DNA of 24,393 nucleotides from Treponema sp. (GTDB lineage: Bacteria > Spirochaetota > Spirochaetia > Treponematales > Breznakiellaceae): contig JAISBR010000156.1 in the NCBI GenBank assembly GCA_031266095.1, forward strand, positions 1-24,393, given 5' to 3'. The position numbers and the translations under genes were made by a program. Shown one piece after another: positions 1-7,240 of the stretch (position 1 is its first letter; every line of letters begins with the position of its first letter). A model generated the notes under the pieces. That model saw only the letters and a program-made list of their open reading frames with translations, had not been told where the DNA came from and did no database searches.

Positions 1-10
1 CAATAATTCA

Positions 11-278
11 GATGATTATAAGCACATAACTTGTTACAGGCATAATTATGCAGCTAACATTATAAATAACACATAGTATTTTTGTGTATTTTAATTTTTT
101 ACATGTTAATTTTCAACTACAGTGAAAAGTAACCCTGATGTACATAATTGACTTTGGTTTTGATGATTATGAGCGTACAGCTTGTTATAAGCATAATTAT
201 GCGGCTAATATTTAAAGAATACAACATATTTTCGTATTTTTAAATTTTCGTGTTAATATTTAAGGGCAGAGAAAAGTA
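11..278. repeat. Degenerate ~120-bp direct duplication in AT-rich DNA
   Basis: Two diverged copies lie in tandem, at 11-131 and 162-278. Both open with gatgattat, share cttgtta, then gcataattatgc and gctaa, continue through an AT-rich middle with a tgttaat motif, and close with gaaaagta. The stretch is much richer in A and T than the genes that follow, and it holds no open frame or recognisable RNA. It could be a decayed duplication, a curved regulatory region or the edge of a mobile element. The duplication is seen directly; no function is claimed. Confidence 0.7.
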
Positions 279-292
279 CTTCGAATGAAGAA

Positions 293-312
293 CCCAGGAG
301 CAAGCTCCTGGG
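293..312. repeat. Perfect short hairpin (cccaggagc / gctcctggg)
   Basis: This is a perfect inverted repeat with a 9-bp stem and almost no loop, or an 8-bp stem with a 4-nt caag loop. The segment aggagcaagctcctgggtat recurs in near-identical form at 406-424 (aggaacaagctccggggtat), so the hairpin shares sequence with the larger inverted-repeat element beside it. No T-tract follows, so it is not an intrinsic terminator on the plus strand. Confidence 0.65.
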
Positions 313-343
313 TATCTTCGTTGGAGAGGAAATTTATACTACT

Positions 344-435
344 GGCGAGGTCCATACCCCGATCTGAAAATCGAGTTATACCATTTTCAGGAGTGGTAAA
401 TTTTCAGGAACAAGCTCCGGGGTATGGACCTCGCC
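344..435. repeat. 18-bp perfect inverted repeat, MITE- or REP-like
   Basis: The arm at 344-361 (ggcgaggtccataccccg) is the exact reverse complement of 418-435, with a 56-nt spacer between them. Inside the spacer, ctgaaaa at 364-370 can pair with ttttcag at 384-390 or 401-407, giving alternative inner stems. A smaller GC hairpin (ccggcg / cgccgg, 450-466) follows. An 18-bp perfect dyad is very unlikely by chance. It resembles a small non-autonomous repeat or a structured RNA. No transposase gene lies nearby and no target-site duplication was identified. Confidence 0.65.
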
Positions 436-532
436 TTCCAATCATGGTCCCGGCGGCAAACGCCGGCGCGCAGGGCATAATTGGCTGGAGATAAAATACC
501 AATCCCGGGGCCGGTAGCCGGCATGACTACCC

Positions 533-562
533 TTGCTTTCATGCAGTGAACTGTTTTATGAT
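533..562 (+). promoter_or_regulatory. Possible promoter for the clpP-pth-mazG operon
   Basis: A TTGCTT box at 533-538 is followed after 18 nt by TATGAT at 557-562, a reasonable sigma-70 pattern. The predicted start near 569 would coincide with the ggagg ribosome-binding site at 569-573, leaving an unusually short leader. The real promoter may therefore lie further upstream. Confidence 0.3.
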
Positions 563-580
563 AGGTACGGAGGCTGAAGG

Positions 581-1210
581 ATGTATCCATTGATAAAGAG
601 TCAGATAGAACATACTGTGTTGGAAGAAGAGGAAGAGCGGGAAAAAGAGGACGGGACGCCTTGGCCGGACCCGCTGGCCGGCAAAATGCTCAAAACCCGG
701 ACTATTCTGCTTTCTGGAGAGATAAAGAAGGAACTCGCGGAGAAGACCATCCGCCAGCTTTTACTGCTGGAAGCCATGGGCGATGAGCCGGTGCGGATCT
801 TCATTGATTCCCCCGGCGGCGACGCGGACGCGGGTTACGCCATCTTCGATATAATCCGCTTTATCAAGCCTCCGGTCTGGACCATCGGCATGGGACTGGT
901 GGCCAGCGCGGCGGCTATCATTCAGCTTGCCGCCCCACGGGAGCGCCGGGTAGGGCTTCCCAACAGCCACTACCTTATTCACCAACCTCTGTCGGGTATC
1001 CGGGGAGTGGCCTCCGACATTGAAATTCACGCCAGGGAGTTGGATAAGCTGCGGGAAAAAATCAATCGTCTCATCTCCGACGAGACCGGAGTCGCGGCCG
1101 GCCAGGTTGAGAAAGATACGGACCGGGATTTCTGGATGAATGCCGTCGAGGCGGTCGCTTACGGCCTGCTCAGCAGGGTGATTACCCGGCGGGATGAGCT
1201 GGGCGGTTAA
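581..1210 (+). CDS. clpP: ClpP-family serine protease subunit
   Basis: This 209-residue protein is the proteolytic subunit of a Clp-type protease, which forms a barrel in the cytoplasm and degrades proteins fed by AAA+ unfoldases. The catalytic triad is complete: Ser109 in GLVASAAA, His134 in YLIHQPLSG and Asp183 in TDRDFWM. Their spacing (25 and 49 residues) equals that of E. coli ClpP. DSPGGD at 76-81 is the usual substrate-strand motif. The N-terminus is unusual: a run of acidic residues (about 15-24, five consecutive Glu) replaces the normal axial-loop segment, which suggests a ClpP2-like paralogue. The ggagg at 569-573, 7 nt before the ATG, fixes the start. No ATPase partner is encoded nearby. 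The gene lies 28 nt upstream of pth and is probably co-transcribed with it. Confidence 0.9.
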   Translation: MYPLIKSQIEHTVLEEEEEREKEDGTPWPDPLAGKMLKTRTILLSGEIKKELAEKTIRQLLLLEAMGDEPVRIFIDSPGGDADAGYAIFDIIRFIKPPVWTIGMGLVASAAAIIQLAAPRERRVGLPNSHYLIHQPLSGIRGVASDIEIHARELDKLREKINRLISDETGVAAGQVEKDTDRDFWMNAVEAVAYGLLSRVITRRDELGG

Positions 1211-1238
1211 CCGGATTTCCGTTTCCCCCTGAGGTATT

Positions 1239-1874
1239 ATGATCCGGCTGGTTGGCTTCCTTGGAAACCCGGGCCCGGAGTATGCCCGCAGCCGGCATAA
1301 CGCCGGCCGGCTGCTCGCGGAGGCCCTCCCCTTTTTTTCGCGTATCAACTGGCAAAAAAAATACAAAGGCCGTTACGCCGCCGCGGCCGGTGATTGGATC
1401 CTTTCCGCCGCCGCCCCGCCTGAGCGTCAGATGGAACCGCCGGACAAATTCCACTTTCTCATGCCCGAGACTTATATGAACCTGTCCGGCGAATCGATCT
1501 TTGCCGCGGCGGCGTTCTTTAAAATAAAACCTGAAGAGATTCTGGTGGTCCATGACGAGCTTGAGATCCCCCTGGGGACCATTTCGCTGAAATTTTCAGG
1601 CGGCCTTGGCGGGCATAACGGCCTTCGTTCCATAAAAGCCTGTTTCGGCGCCGCCGATTTCTGGCGGCTGCGGATCGGCATCGGCCGGCCCGGAGAGGCG
1701 GGGCCCCGCGTTGTCGATTGGGTGCTTTCCGACTTCAGCGCCCCGGAAACGGAACAGCTTGCCCCGGTACTGGAAGCCGGCGCCGGACTTTTGCTGCGCG
1801 CCCTGGCCGGCGGTCCTGAAACGCTGCTGCCCGAGTGGGGAAAGAAAAAAATCGCCGCCCAAGAGTTTGTGTAA
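1239..1874 (+). CDS. pth: Peptidyl-tRNA hydrolase
   Basis: This 211-residue enzyme releases tRNA from prematurely dropped peptidyl-tRNAs, so that the tRNA can be recycled. Family hallmarks are all visible: GNPGPEY at 9-15, catalytic His20 in RHNAG, the YMNLSG segment with Asn81, Asp106 in VVHDELEIPLG, and GGLGGHNGLRSI around 121-132. The length is close to the usual ~190-200, with a slightly long and alanine/proline-rich stretch near 47-68. A gagg motif at 1231-1234, 4 nt before the ATG, supports the start. It sits between clpP and mazG in one transcription unit and ends 10 nt before the mazG start. Confidence 0.95.
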   Translation: MIRLVGFLGNPGPEYARSRHNAGRLLAEALPFFSRINWQKKYKGRYAAAAGDWILSAAAPPERQMEPPDKFHFLMPETYMNLSGESIFAAAAFFKIKPEEILVVHDELEIPLGTISLKFSGGLGGHNGLRSIKACFGAADFWRLRIGIGRPGEAGPRVVDWVLSDFSAPETEQLAPVLEAGAGLLLRALAGGPETLLPEWGKKKIAAQEFV

Positions 1875-1884
1875 GGAGCATGAG

Positions 1885-2700
1885 GTGAATGTGCGTGAAA
1901 CGTTTCAATCATTATACGACGCGGTAACCCGGCTGCGGGGTCCCGGCGGCTGTCCCTGGGACCGGGAGCAGAATCCCTCGACTCTGCGGGGTGACTTAAT
2001 AGAGGAAACCTATGAGTGCGTGGAGGCTATTGACGAAAAAGATCCGGCCCACATCGCCGAGGAACTGGGCGACATTTTTCTGGTGGTGACGATGATCGCG
2101 TATATGCATGAGGAAGCGGGCCTTTTCTCCGTAGCGGATGTACTGGCGGGCGTCACGGATAAACTGATCCGCCGCCACCCCCATGTATTCGGCGAGGCAA
2201 AGGTTAAGGACAGCCTTGCGGGTTTAAGTCCCTCCGCGGTTTTGGACAACTGGGCCAAAATCAAAGTGGAGCAGGAAGGCCGTAAGCCCAAAGACTCGGT
2301 CCTTGACGAGGTCAGTTCCGGCCTGCCGCCCCTGGACCGGGCCTGGAAACTCCAGAAAAAAGCCGCCAAGGCCGGTTTTGATTGGCCCGACGCCGCAGGG
2401 GTAATTGCGAAAATCAGGGAAGAGCTTGACGAAACGATTGAGGCCGCAAAAGCAGCCCCGCGTAATGGGGCGTCCAGCGGGGCGGTCGAGGAAGAACTGG
2501 GGGATCTACTCTTTTCGGTGGTCAACCTCTGCCGTTATCTCAAGGTCGAACCGTCGCTGGCCCTGCGCCGCGCCAACGCTAAATTCACCGGACGCTTCAA
2601 GTATGTGGAGAAACAGATGAAAGCAAAGGGCCTTGAACTGAAGGCGGAAAACCTCGGCATTATGGACCGGTATTGGAACGAGGTAAAGGCCATACATTGA
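1885..2700 (+). CDS. mazG: Nucleoside triphosphate pyrophosphohydrolase MazG
   Basis: MazG hydrolyses (d)NTPs to monophosphates and pyrophosphate, cleaning the nucleotide pool and, in some bacteria, affecting (p)ppGpp-linked survival. The 271-residue product has the expected two MazG domains. The first carries GGCPWD (21-26), EETYE (40-44) and EELGD (59-63), the metal-binding acidic helices. The second carries EEELGDLLFSVVN near the C-terminus. The length matches E. coli MazG (about 263). The open frame extends upstream inside pth, but the likely start is GTG at 1885, which has aaggag at 1873-1878 with a 6-nt gap. A second GTG at 1891 is an alternative. It is the last gene of the clpP-pth-mazG operon, with a terminator just downstream. 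Confidence 0.93.
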   Translation: MNVRETFQSLYDAVTRLRGPGGCPWDREQNPSTLRGDLIEETYECVEAIDEKDPAHIAEELGDIFLVVTMIAYMHEEAGLFSVADVLAGVTDKLIRRHPHVFGEAKVKDSLAGLSPSAVLDNWAKIKVEQEGRKPKDSVLDEVSSGLPPLDRAWKLQKKAAKAGFDWPDAAGVIAKIREELDETIEAAKAAPRNGASSGAVEEELGDLLFSVVNLCRYLKVEPSLALRRANAKFTGRFKYVEKQMKAKGLELKAENLGIMDRYWNEVKAIH

Positions 2701-2743
2701 GCCCCTTGCGATTGCCTGAATTGCCGGGAAACGGCGGTTTTTC

Positions 2744-2784
2744 CGCGAGTTGTTCGCCGTTTGAACAACTCGCGCTGTTTTTTT
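2744..2784 (+). terminator. Strong intrinsic terminator after mazG
   Basis: A perfect 12-bp stem (2744-2755 with 2763-2774, core gcgagttgttc / gaacaactcgc) closes a 7-nt loop. A run of seven T follows at 2778-2784. It lies about 45 nt after the mazG stop codon and ends the clpP-pth-mazG unit. Confidence 0.9.
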
Positions 2785-3043
2785 GCTTTTTCCCGCGGGG
2801 ACGGGGCTTCCGCCACGCCCGGCCGGCTGTTTGTAAAATCACCGTAAAACGCCTGGACAGGCGAATTTAAGAATCAAACTATCGAGAAACGCTGAATTTA
2901 CCATTCCCTAACTCGAAATTATATACTTTTTTCACGATTCCATTCCTTGAATCAGAAAATTAGGCCCGGTTTATCCGGCTTATCTTCAATCCCCTTCCAC
3001 CCCGCAAATCATATACAATTCATACTTTTTTTCCGAATAATTG
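2785..3043. other. AT-rich intergenic DNA without a recognisable gene
   Basis: Between the mazG terminator and the lipoprotein promoter I find no convincing open frame, RNA gene or repeat. The stretch becomes increasingly AT-rich towards the promoter and has several T-runs (for example around 2928 and 3024). Short ORFs here lack ribosome-binding sites. Confidence 0.6.
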
Positions 3044-3073
3044 TTGACAAAAAAAAAAAACAATCTGTATTCT
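3044..3073 (+). promoter_or_regulatory. Promoter with poly-A spacer before the lipoprotein pair
   Basis: A consensus TTGACA lies at 3044-3049, followed by an 18-nt spacer and TATTCT at 3068-3073. Twelve consecutive A residues (3049-3060) run from the end of the -35 box through most of the spacer. Transcription would start near 3080, giving a leader of about 215 nt before the ATG at 3294. A homopolymer at this place could change spacer length by slippage. Confidence 0.55.
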
Positions 3074-3087
3074 CTTTGACTTGTAGT

Positions 3088-3104
3088 GTGTTCCGGTAGA
3101 ACAC
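3088..3104. promoter_or_regulatory. Perfect inverted repeat just after the promoter
   Basis: gtgttc at 3088-3093 is the exact reverse complement of gaacac at 3099-3104, with a 5-nt centre. It lies at the predicted 5' end of the transcript. It could be a repressor operator or a stabilising 5' hairpin. The remainder of the leader (to 3293) includes the palindrome ttgtatatacaa at 3213-3224. I do not recognise a known riboswitch. Confidence 0.4.
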
Positions 3105-3293
3105 GTACAAAAAGCCGTCCGGTATGGGTGGCCTGCGATGGTTACAAAGGGGGACCCGGCGACGGGCCAAACGGTTCCGCGCTTCTGTCAGGACGCGGGG
3201 GCGTTTTTCCCCTTGTATATACAAAAAGGGAACGCGGTACGGATTTGCGGTGGCAAAAGACGCCGGTGTTCCGGCAAAGTTAAGGAGAAGAAC

Positions 3294-4124
3294 ATGAAGA
3301 AAACTTTTGTGAGATTGGGAGTTCTGGCCGCGGCGCTGGTATTCGCATTCGTTTTTGCGTCCTGCGCGCAGCCCACCGATGAATCATCTTCGGGCCCTAA
3401 CGCCCCGACCATCATCCGGCTGCACCTGGACAAACAGGAAACCACGGCTTTTGTAGGTACAACGTTTGAGATAAGGGTCGGCGAGGAACTGTATGTTCCG
3501 CAGGGCGTCATAAATTACCCCTACGCCAATGTACCGGGACAGAATGACGGCAAAACCTCTGGTCAGCAAATTAATACCGTAGATATAAATGATCGGACGA
3601 GAGTGCTGGCAATACCCGGTACCGTGACCAGGACTGATGATCCTAACGAGAGTGTTCTCCAACGAGAGGGTAAAAAGAATATCCTGGCGAGCGGAGTTTT
3701 GAATGCTTCGACTGGTGTCGGTGCAGTTGGTAGTGGGACGACAGGTGCAGGTTTAATCCAAACCGATAACAAAGATAAGACCCAGCGGTACATTGACATT
3801 GAGCTGGTTGACGTAAAGCAGTCAAGCGCAGGCTTCGGTTCGGTCTTCAGCGGCAGCATCAGCGGGTATGTGGAATTGGCAGTAACCGGTACTGTGGCAG
3901 GGAATGGCCTGGCGGCCAATCGTGCCTATTTGTACACCAAGGATAAACACGGTTTCAATGACTTCCTGAGACTCGCTACCGCTGCCGATGCTACGGCACT
4001 TGGTGTGAATGCTGGTACCCCGATTTATGGGGTGAAAAACGCCAACATCAAGAAGGTCAGCCTGAAATCCGGTATTAACGACCTGTATCTTTCCTTTTTC
4101 TCATTTAACCAGGACAGCGAATAA
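3294..4124 (+). CDS. Lipoprotein of unknown function, paralogue 1
   Basis: This is a 276-residue exported lipoprotein. The N-terminus has MKK, a hydrophobic core and the lipobox FASC, with the lipidated Cys followed by AQPTDESSSG, so the mature protein is probably membrane-anchored and possibly surface-exposed. No catalytic or known domain is recognised. Visible conserved blocks shared with the next gene include TIIRLHLDKQET, NVPGQNDGKT, DINDRTRVLAIP, GLIQTDNKDK, QRYIDIELVDVKQ, YLYTKDKHGFNDFLRLAT and a C-terminal GINDLYLSFFSFN. The reading frame is open from 3138, but the start is ATG 3294 because aaggag (3282-3287) precedes it by 6 nt and the signal peptide begins there. It is the first gene of a tandem pair downstream of a promoter with a poly-A spacer. 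Confidence 0.85.
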   Translation: MKKTFVRLGVLAAALVFAFVFASCAQPTDESSSGPNAPTIIRLHLDKQETTAFVGTTFEIRVGEELYVPQGVINYPYANVPGQNDGKTSGQQINTVDINDRTRVLAIPGTVTRTDDPNESVLQREGKKNILASGVLNASTGVGAVGSGTTGAGLIQTDNKDKTQRYIDIELVDVKQSSAGFGSVFSGSISGYVELAVTGTVAGNGLAANRAYLYTKDKHGFNDFLRLATAADATALGVNAGTPIYGVKNANIKKVSLKSGINDLYLSFFSFNQDSE

Positions 4125-4236
4125 TCCGGTCCTCGCAAATACATCCGGTACGGATGGTTGGGCGGGGTAAGTTCGATACAAAAAGGGAACGCGGCAATAA
4201 AAGACGCCGGCGTTCCGGCAATTGAAGGAGAATAGT

Positions 4237-5076
4237 ATGAAGAAAACTTTTGTGAGATTGGGAGTTCTGGCCGCGGCGCTGGTGCTCATTTTTGCGGCTT
4301 GCGCGCAGCCCACCGATGAATCCTCTTCGGGCCCCAACGCCCCGACCATCATCCGGCTGCATCTGGACAAACAGGAAACCGTGAATTTTGAAGGTGCAGT
4401 GTTTGAGATAAGGGTTGGCGAGGATTTGTATGTTCCGGTGACCGCCTTTGCCAACTATCCCTACGGCAATGTACCGGGACAGAATGACGGCAAAACCACT
4501 GCCCAGCAAATTAACGACGTCGATATAAATGACCGGACGAGAGTGCTGGCGATTCCCCCCAGGGCGACTAATGCGGATCTTGCTCTTGATCATAGTGTGC
4601 TCCAGACAGCGGGTAAAAAGAATTTCCTGGCGAGCGGAGTTTTGCAGGCCATGGCTGGCGTCAGCGTAGCTGGTGGTGGTGTAATAGCAGGTGCAGGCTT
4701 AATCCAGACCGATAACAAGGATAAAATTCAGCGGTACATTGACATTGAGTTGGTTGACGTAAAGCAACCAAGTACGGGCTACGGTTCGGTCTATAGCGGC
4801 AGCATCAGCGGATATGTGGAACTGGCGGTAACCACTGGCACCCTGGCGACCCATGGCGTGGAAGCCGATCACGTCTATCTGTACACCAAAGATAAACATG
4901 GTTTCAATGATTTCCTGAGACTCGCTACCACCGCCGATCAGGCGGCAGGCGCGGCTGCTAATATTGGGGACCCGATTTACGGGACGAGAAACGCCAACAT
5001 CAAGAAGGTCAGCCTGAAACCCGGTATTAACGACCTGTATCTTTCCTTTTTCTCATTTAACCGGAACAATCAATAG
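4237..5076 (+). CDS. Lipoprotein of unknown function, paralogue 2
   Basis: This 279-residue lipoprotein is a close paralogue of the preceding gene. The signal peptide is nearly identical and ends in the lipobox FAAC, followed by the same AQPTDESSSGPNAPTIIRL block. Differences concentrate in three places: the segment after YVP, the loop between AIP and GKKN, and the Gly/Val-rich part before GLIQTDNKDK. The C-terminus ends GINDLYLSFFSFN like its partner. gaaggag at 4224-4230, 6 nt before the ATG, supports the start at 4237 rather than 4222. No terminator separates the two genes (112-nt gap), so they are probably co-transcribed. The function is unknown; divergence in loops would fit a surface antigen, but that is inference. 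Confidence 0.85.
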   Translation: MKKTFVRLGVLAAALVLIFAACAQPTDESSSGPNAPTIIRLHLDKQETVNFEGAVFEIRVGEDLYVPVTAFANYPYGNVPGQNDGKTTAQQINDVDINDRTRVLAIPPRATNADLALDHSVLQTAGKKNFLASGVLQAMAGVSVAGGGVIAGAGLIQTDNKDKIQRYIDIELVDVKQPSTGYGSVYSGSISGYVELAVTTGTLATHGVEADHVYLYTKDKHGFNDFLRLATTADQAAGAAANIGDPIYGTRNANIKKVSLKPGINDLYLSFFSFNRNNQ

Positions 5077-5141
5077 TTAACCCGACCTGCGCCGCTTAGC
5101 CGCCGCGGGCGGCGCCGGTCGAAATTAGTTCCTTTTCCTTG

Positions 5142-5176
5142 GGCCCGCTATGCGTTGCAGAGCGGGCCGTCTTTTT
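5142..5176 (+). terminator. Intrinsic terminator after the lipoprotein pair
   Basis: A perfect GC-rich 8-bp stem, ggcccgct (5142-5149) with agcgggcc (5161-5168), closes an 11-nt loop that can form an extra 3-bp stem. It is followed by gtcttttt, with a T5 run at 5172-5176. A second GC hairpin (5099-5113, gccgcc / ggcggc) lies between the stop codon and this terminator. Confidence 0.85.
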
Positions 5177-5510
5177 GGGTGGTCAATGCTCCAAAAACCG
5201 CTATAGCGGCGCATGGTACCGGCGCGGCTTTTACTGTGCAGGCTTTACTTTGCCCAAAGGGAGCGCCGGTTTTACCCTGAACACACAGGGTATCGGCGTT
5301 TACTTTCATGTTCCAGGAAACTGCCACGTTTTGGAAGAAGTTTTAACCGCCAAGGCGTCTATGATAAAAGTCAAGCACTTTTTTTGCGCTCAGGTCTTTT
5401 TTTGACTTTACGGCGCGTTTGGCAAAAAAAACCACATCTGCGATAATAGTGTAATCCAGGATTTTTTTAGTTTTGTCGATGCCTGGAATGCTTCCATTAC
5501 CGCCTGACGG
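5177..5510. other. Convergent intergenic region, no supported gene
   Basis: This region separates the plus-strand lipoproteins from the minus-strand ptsI. An 88-codon open frame overlaps it (from 5139) but begins inside the terminator, lacks a ribosome-binding site and shows no domain. No clear minus-strand terminator for ptsI is visible; the tggaatgcttcca hairpin near 5484 has no following T-run on that strand. Confidence 0.55.
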
Positions 5511-7238
5511 CTATGAAATCTGTATTGCGGTTTTCAGGTAAGCCCTTACTTCTTCGTCTGTGGCCAGGGAGACAACCTTTTCCGCGATTTCCCGGCATCG
5601 ACTGGAATCCAGGCCGCGGATTTGGGCTATGGTCTGGGGAAGGGCGGAAGCGGTAACGCTGAGTTCTTCAACCCCCAAACCGATAAGAACCGGTATAGCC
5701 ATGGGATTGCCGGCCAACTCCCCGCAGATTCCGGCCCATTTTCCGTTTTTCCCCGCCGCGCCGGCGGTGATGCCGATGGCCCGCAGTACCGCCGGGCTAA
5801 AGGTCCGGTAATAGGAACTGATCTCCTCGTTTCCCCGGTCAACGGAAAGGATGTACTGGGTTAAATCGTTGGTCCCCATGCTGACAAAGCCCGCCTCACG
5901 GGTAAGCTCATCCGCCAGAAAAACAGCCGCCGGGGTTTCCACCATCACTCCCAGGGGAGGATCGGGCCGGTGTTCAATTCCCCGGGATTTCAGTTCTTCC
6001 GCGGCCCGGGCTATAAGCTCTTTTGCCCTGCGGAACTCCTGAACCGATGAAATCATGGGAAACATGATCCTGAGGTCTCCGTGAACCGCGGCCCGGAGCA
6101 GCGCCCTAAGCTGGATAAGGAAAAGCTCTTCATGCTTAAAACAGAGCCGTATTCCCCGCAGGCCCAGGAAGGGGTTTTCCTCTTTGGGCAGGCGCAGGGC
6201 TTTTACCTCCTTATCGCCGCCGATATCCAGGGTTCTGATAATCAGCATGCCTCCGGCCAGTTTTTTTGCGGCCTCCGCATAAACCCGGTATTGCTCATCT
6301 TCCTGGGGGAGATCCCCCTTTAAAAAAAGAAATTCGGTCCGGAAAAGGCCGATGCTTTTGGCCCCAAAACTCCGGGCGTTGACCAGATCCTCCAGGGAAC
6401 CGATATTGGCGGAAAGGGTAATTTTTTGACCGTCCCGGGTAATACATTCCAAATCCTTCATTTTAAGAAGATCTTCCCGCTGTTTCCGGTACTCCCCTTC
6501 CATAATTTCCAGTTCCCGCCGCTTATCCGTGTCAGGATTAATATAAATCCGGGCTTCCTCAAAATCCCGGACGTCCAGAATCATGAAATCGTTTTTTTTA
6601 ACCTGCTTCGTTATCTCCGGGGTTCCCACCGCGGCGGGAAGCGAGAGGCTTTTTGCCAGTATGGCCACGTGCGAGGTAAGCCCGCCCCGTTCAGTTACAA
6701 AGCCCCGGATATGCTTCCGGTCCATCATAGCCGTATCGGAGGGAAAAAGTTCCTCCGCGACAACAATACTCTCCGGAGGAAGAGCGGAGAGAACGACATC
6801 TTCTTTTCCCAGGAGGTTACGCAGCACCCGTTTGCAGACGTCATTGAGATCCGTCAGGCGCTGGGCATTATAGGAATTGTCTTCCATCTGAGAAAACAGT
6901 CCGGCGTACATTTCATAGGCCGCCTCCACCGCGGTTTCCGCCCGGCAGGGACTTTCATCAAGTTTGTCAAGAATTTCCTGCTTGAAATCATCATCCTCCA
7001 GGATGGTCATCTGGGCCCGGAAAATATGTCCATATTCTTCCCCCAGGCTTCCCGAAAGGGTGTCTTTGATCCGGCCAAGCTCCTCAAAAGAAAGACGAAA
7101 GGCCCCGGAAAGCCGTTTTTTTTCCGCTGTTGAATCTGCAATTTTTGCAGGATCATAACGTAAATCGGGGGCCTTAAAAATATATGCCTTTCCGGAACAG
7201 ATTCCGGGAGACGCGGTTAAGCCCAGAAATGTTTTCAT
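5511..7238 (-). CDS. ptsI: PTS enzyme I (phosphoenolpyruvate-protein phosphotransferase)
   Basis: Enzyme I takes phosphate from PEP and passes it to HPr at the head of the phosphotransferase system in the cytoplasm. The 575-residue length equals that of E. coli enzyme I. The phosphorylated His190 lies in GGLTSHVAILAKSLSLPA. The PEP-binding barrel shows FRTEFLFL, LDIGGDK, LGLRGIRLC, VMVETPAA and SMGTNDLTQY, and the active-site Cys505 lies in GICGELAGNP. It starts 2 nt after the stop codon of the upstream ptsN-like gene, with only a weak gaagaag upstream, so translation is probably coupled. No HPr gene or sugar permease is in the window. The motifs are typical of sugar PTS enzyme I, and I see no N-terminal GAF domain, which argues against PtsP. 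Confidence 0.95.
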   Translation of the reverse strand: MKTFLGLTASPGICSGKAYIFKAPDLRYDPAKIADSTAEKKRLSGAFRLSFEELGRIKDTLSGSLGEEYGHIFRAQMTILEDDDFKQEILDKLDESPCRAETAVEAAYEMYAGLFSQMEDNSYNAQRLTDLNDVCKRVLRNLLGKEDVVLSALPPESIVVAEELFPSDTAMMDRKHIRGFVTERGGLTSHVAILAKSLSLPAAVGTPEITKQVKKNDFMILDVRDFEEARIYINPDTDKRRELEIMEGEYRKQREDLLKMKDLECITRDGQKITLSANIGSLEDLVNARSFGAKSIGLFRTEFLFLKGDLPQEDEQYRVYAEAAKKLAGGMLIIRTLDIGGDKEVKALRLPKEENPFLGLRGIRLCFKHEELFLIQLRALLRAAVHGDLRIMFPMISSVQEFRRAKELIARAAEELKSRGIEHRPDPPLGVMVETPAAVFLADELTREAGFVSMGTNDLTQYILSVDRGNEEISSYYRTFSPAVLRAIGITAGAAGKNGKWAGICGELAGNPMAIPVLIGLGVEELSVTASALPQTIAQIRGLDSSRCREIAEKVVSLATDEEVRAYLKTAIQIS

Positions 7239-7240
7239 GC

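Larger units (their letters stand above)
3220..5076 (+). repeat. Tandem gene duplication including upstream leader
   Basis: Copy 1 (3220-4124) and copy 2 (4177-5076) are alignable from tacaaaaagggaacgcgg onwards, through aaagacgccgg and the ribosome-binding site, to the end of the coding region. The duplicated unit therefore starts about 60-75 nt upstream of the ATG and does not include the promoter. The first ~180 coding bases are almost identical at DNA level, while the middle is diverged. Confidence 0.85.

Noticed and set aside
285..494. 69-residue open frame upstream of clpP
   Set aside because: It runs through the inverted-repeat element, has no ribosome-binding site and no recognisable domain.
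1896..1907. Palindrome tgaaacgtttca resembling a LacI/Cra-type operator or an inverted parS half-site
   Set aside because: It lies inside mazG codons 4-8. About six perfect 12-nt palindromes are expected by chance in a window this size, and the arrangement does not match full parS.
4142..4156. Hairpin catccg/cggatg between the two lipoprotein genes as a terminator
   Set aside because: Only a 6-bp stem with no T-tract after it; co-transcription of the pair is more likely.
5139..5405. 88-residue open frame downstream of the lipoprotein pair
   Set aside because: It starts within the terminator hairpin and lacks a ribosome-binding site and family features.
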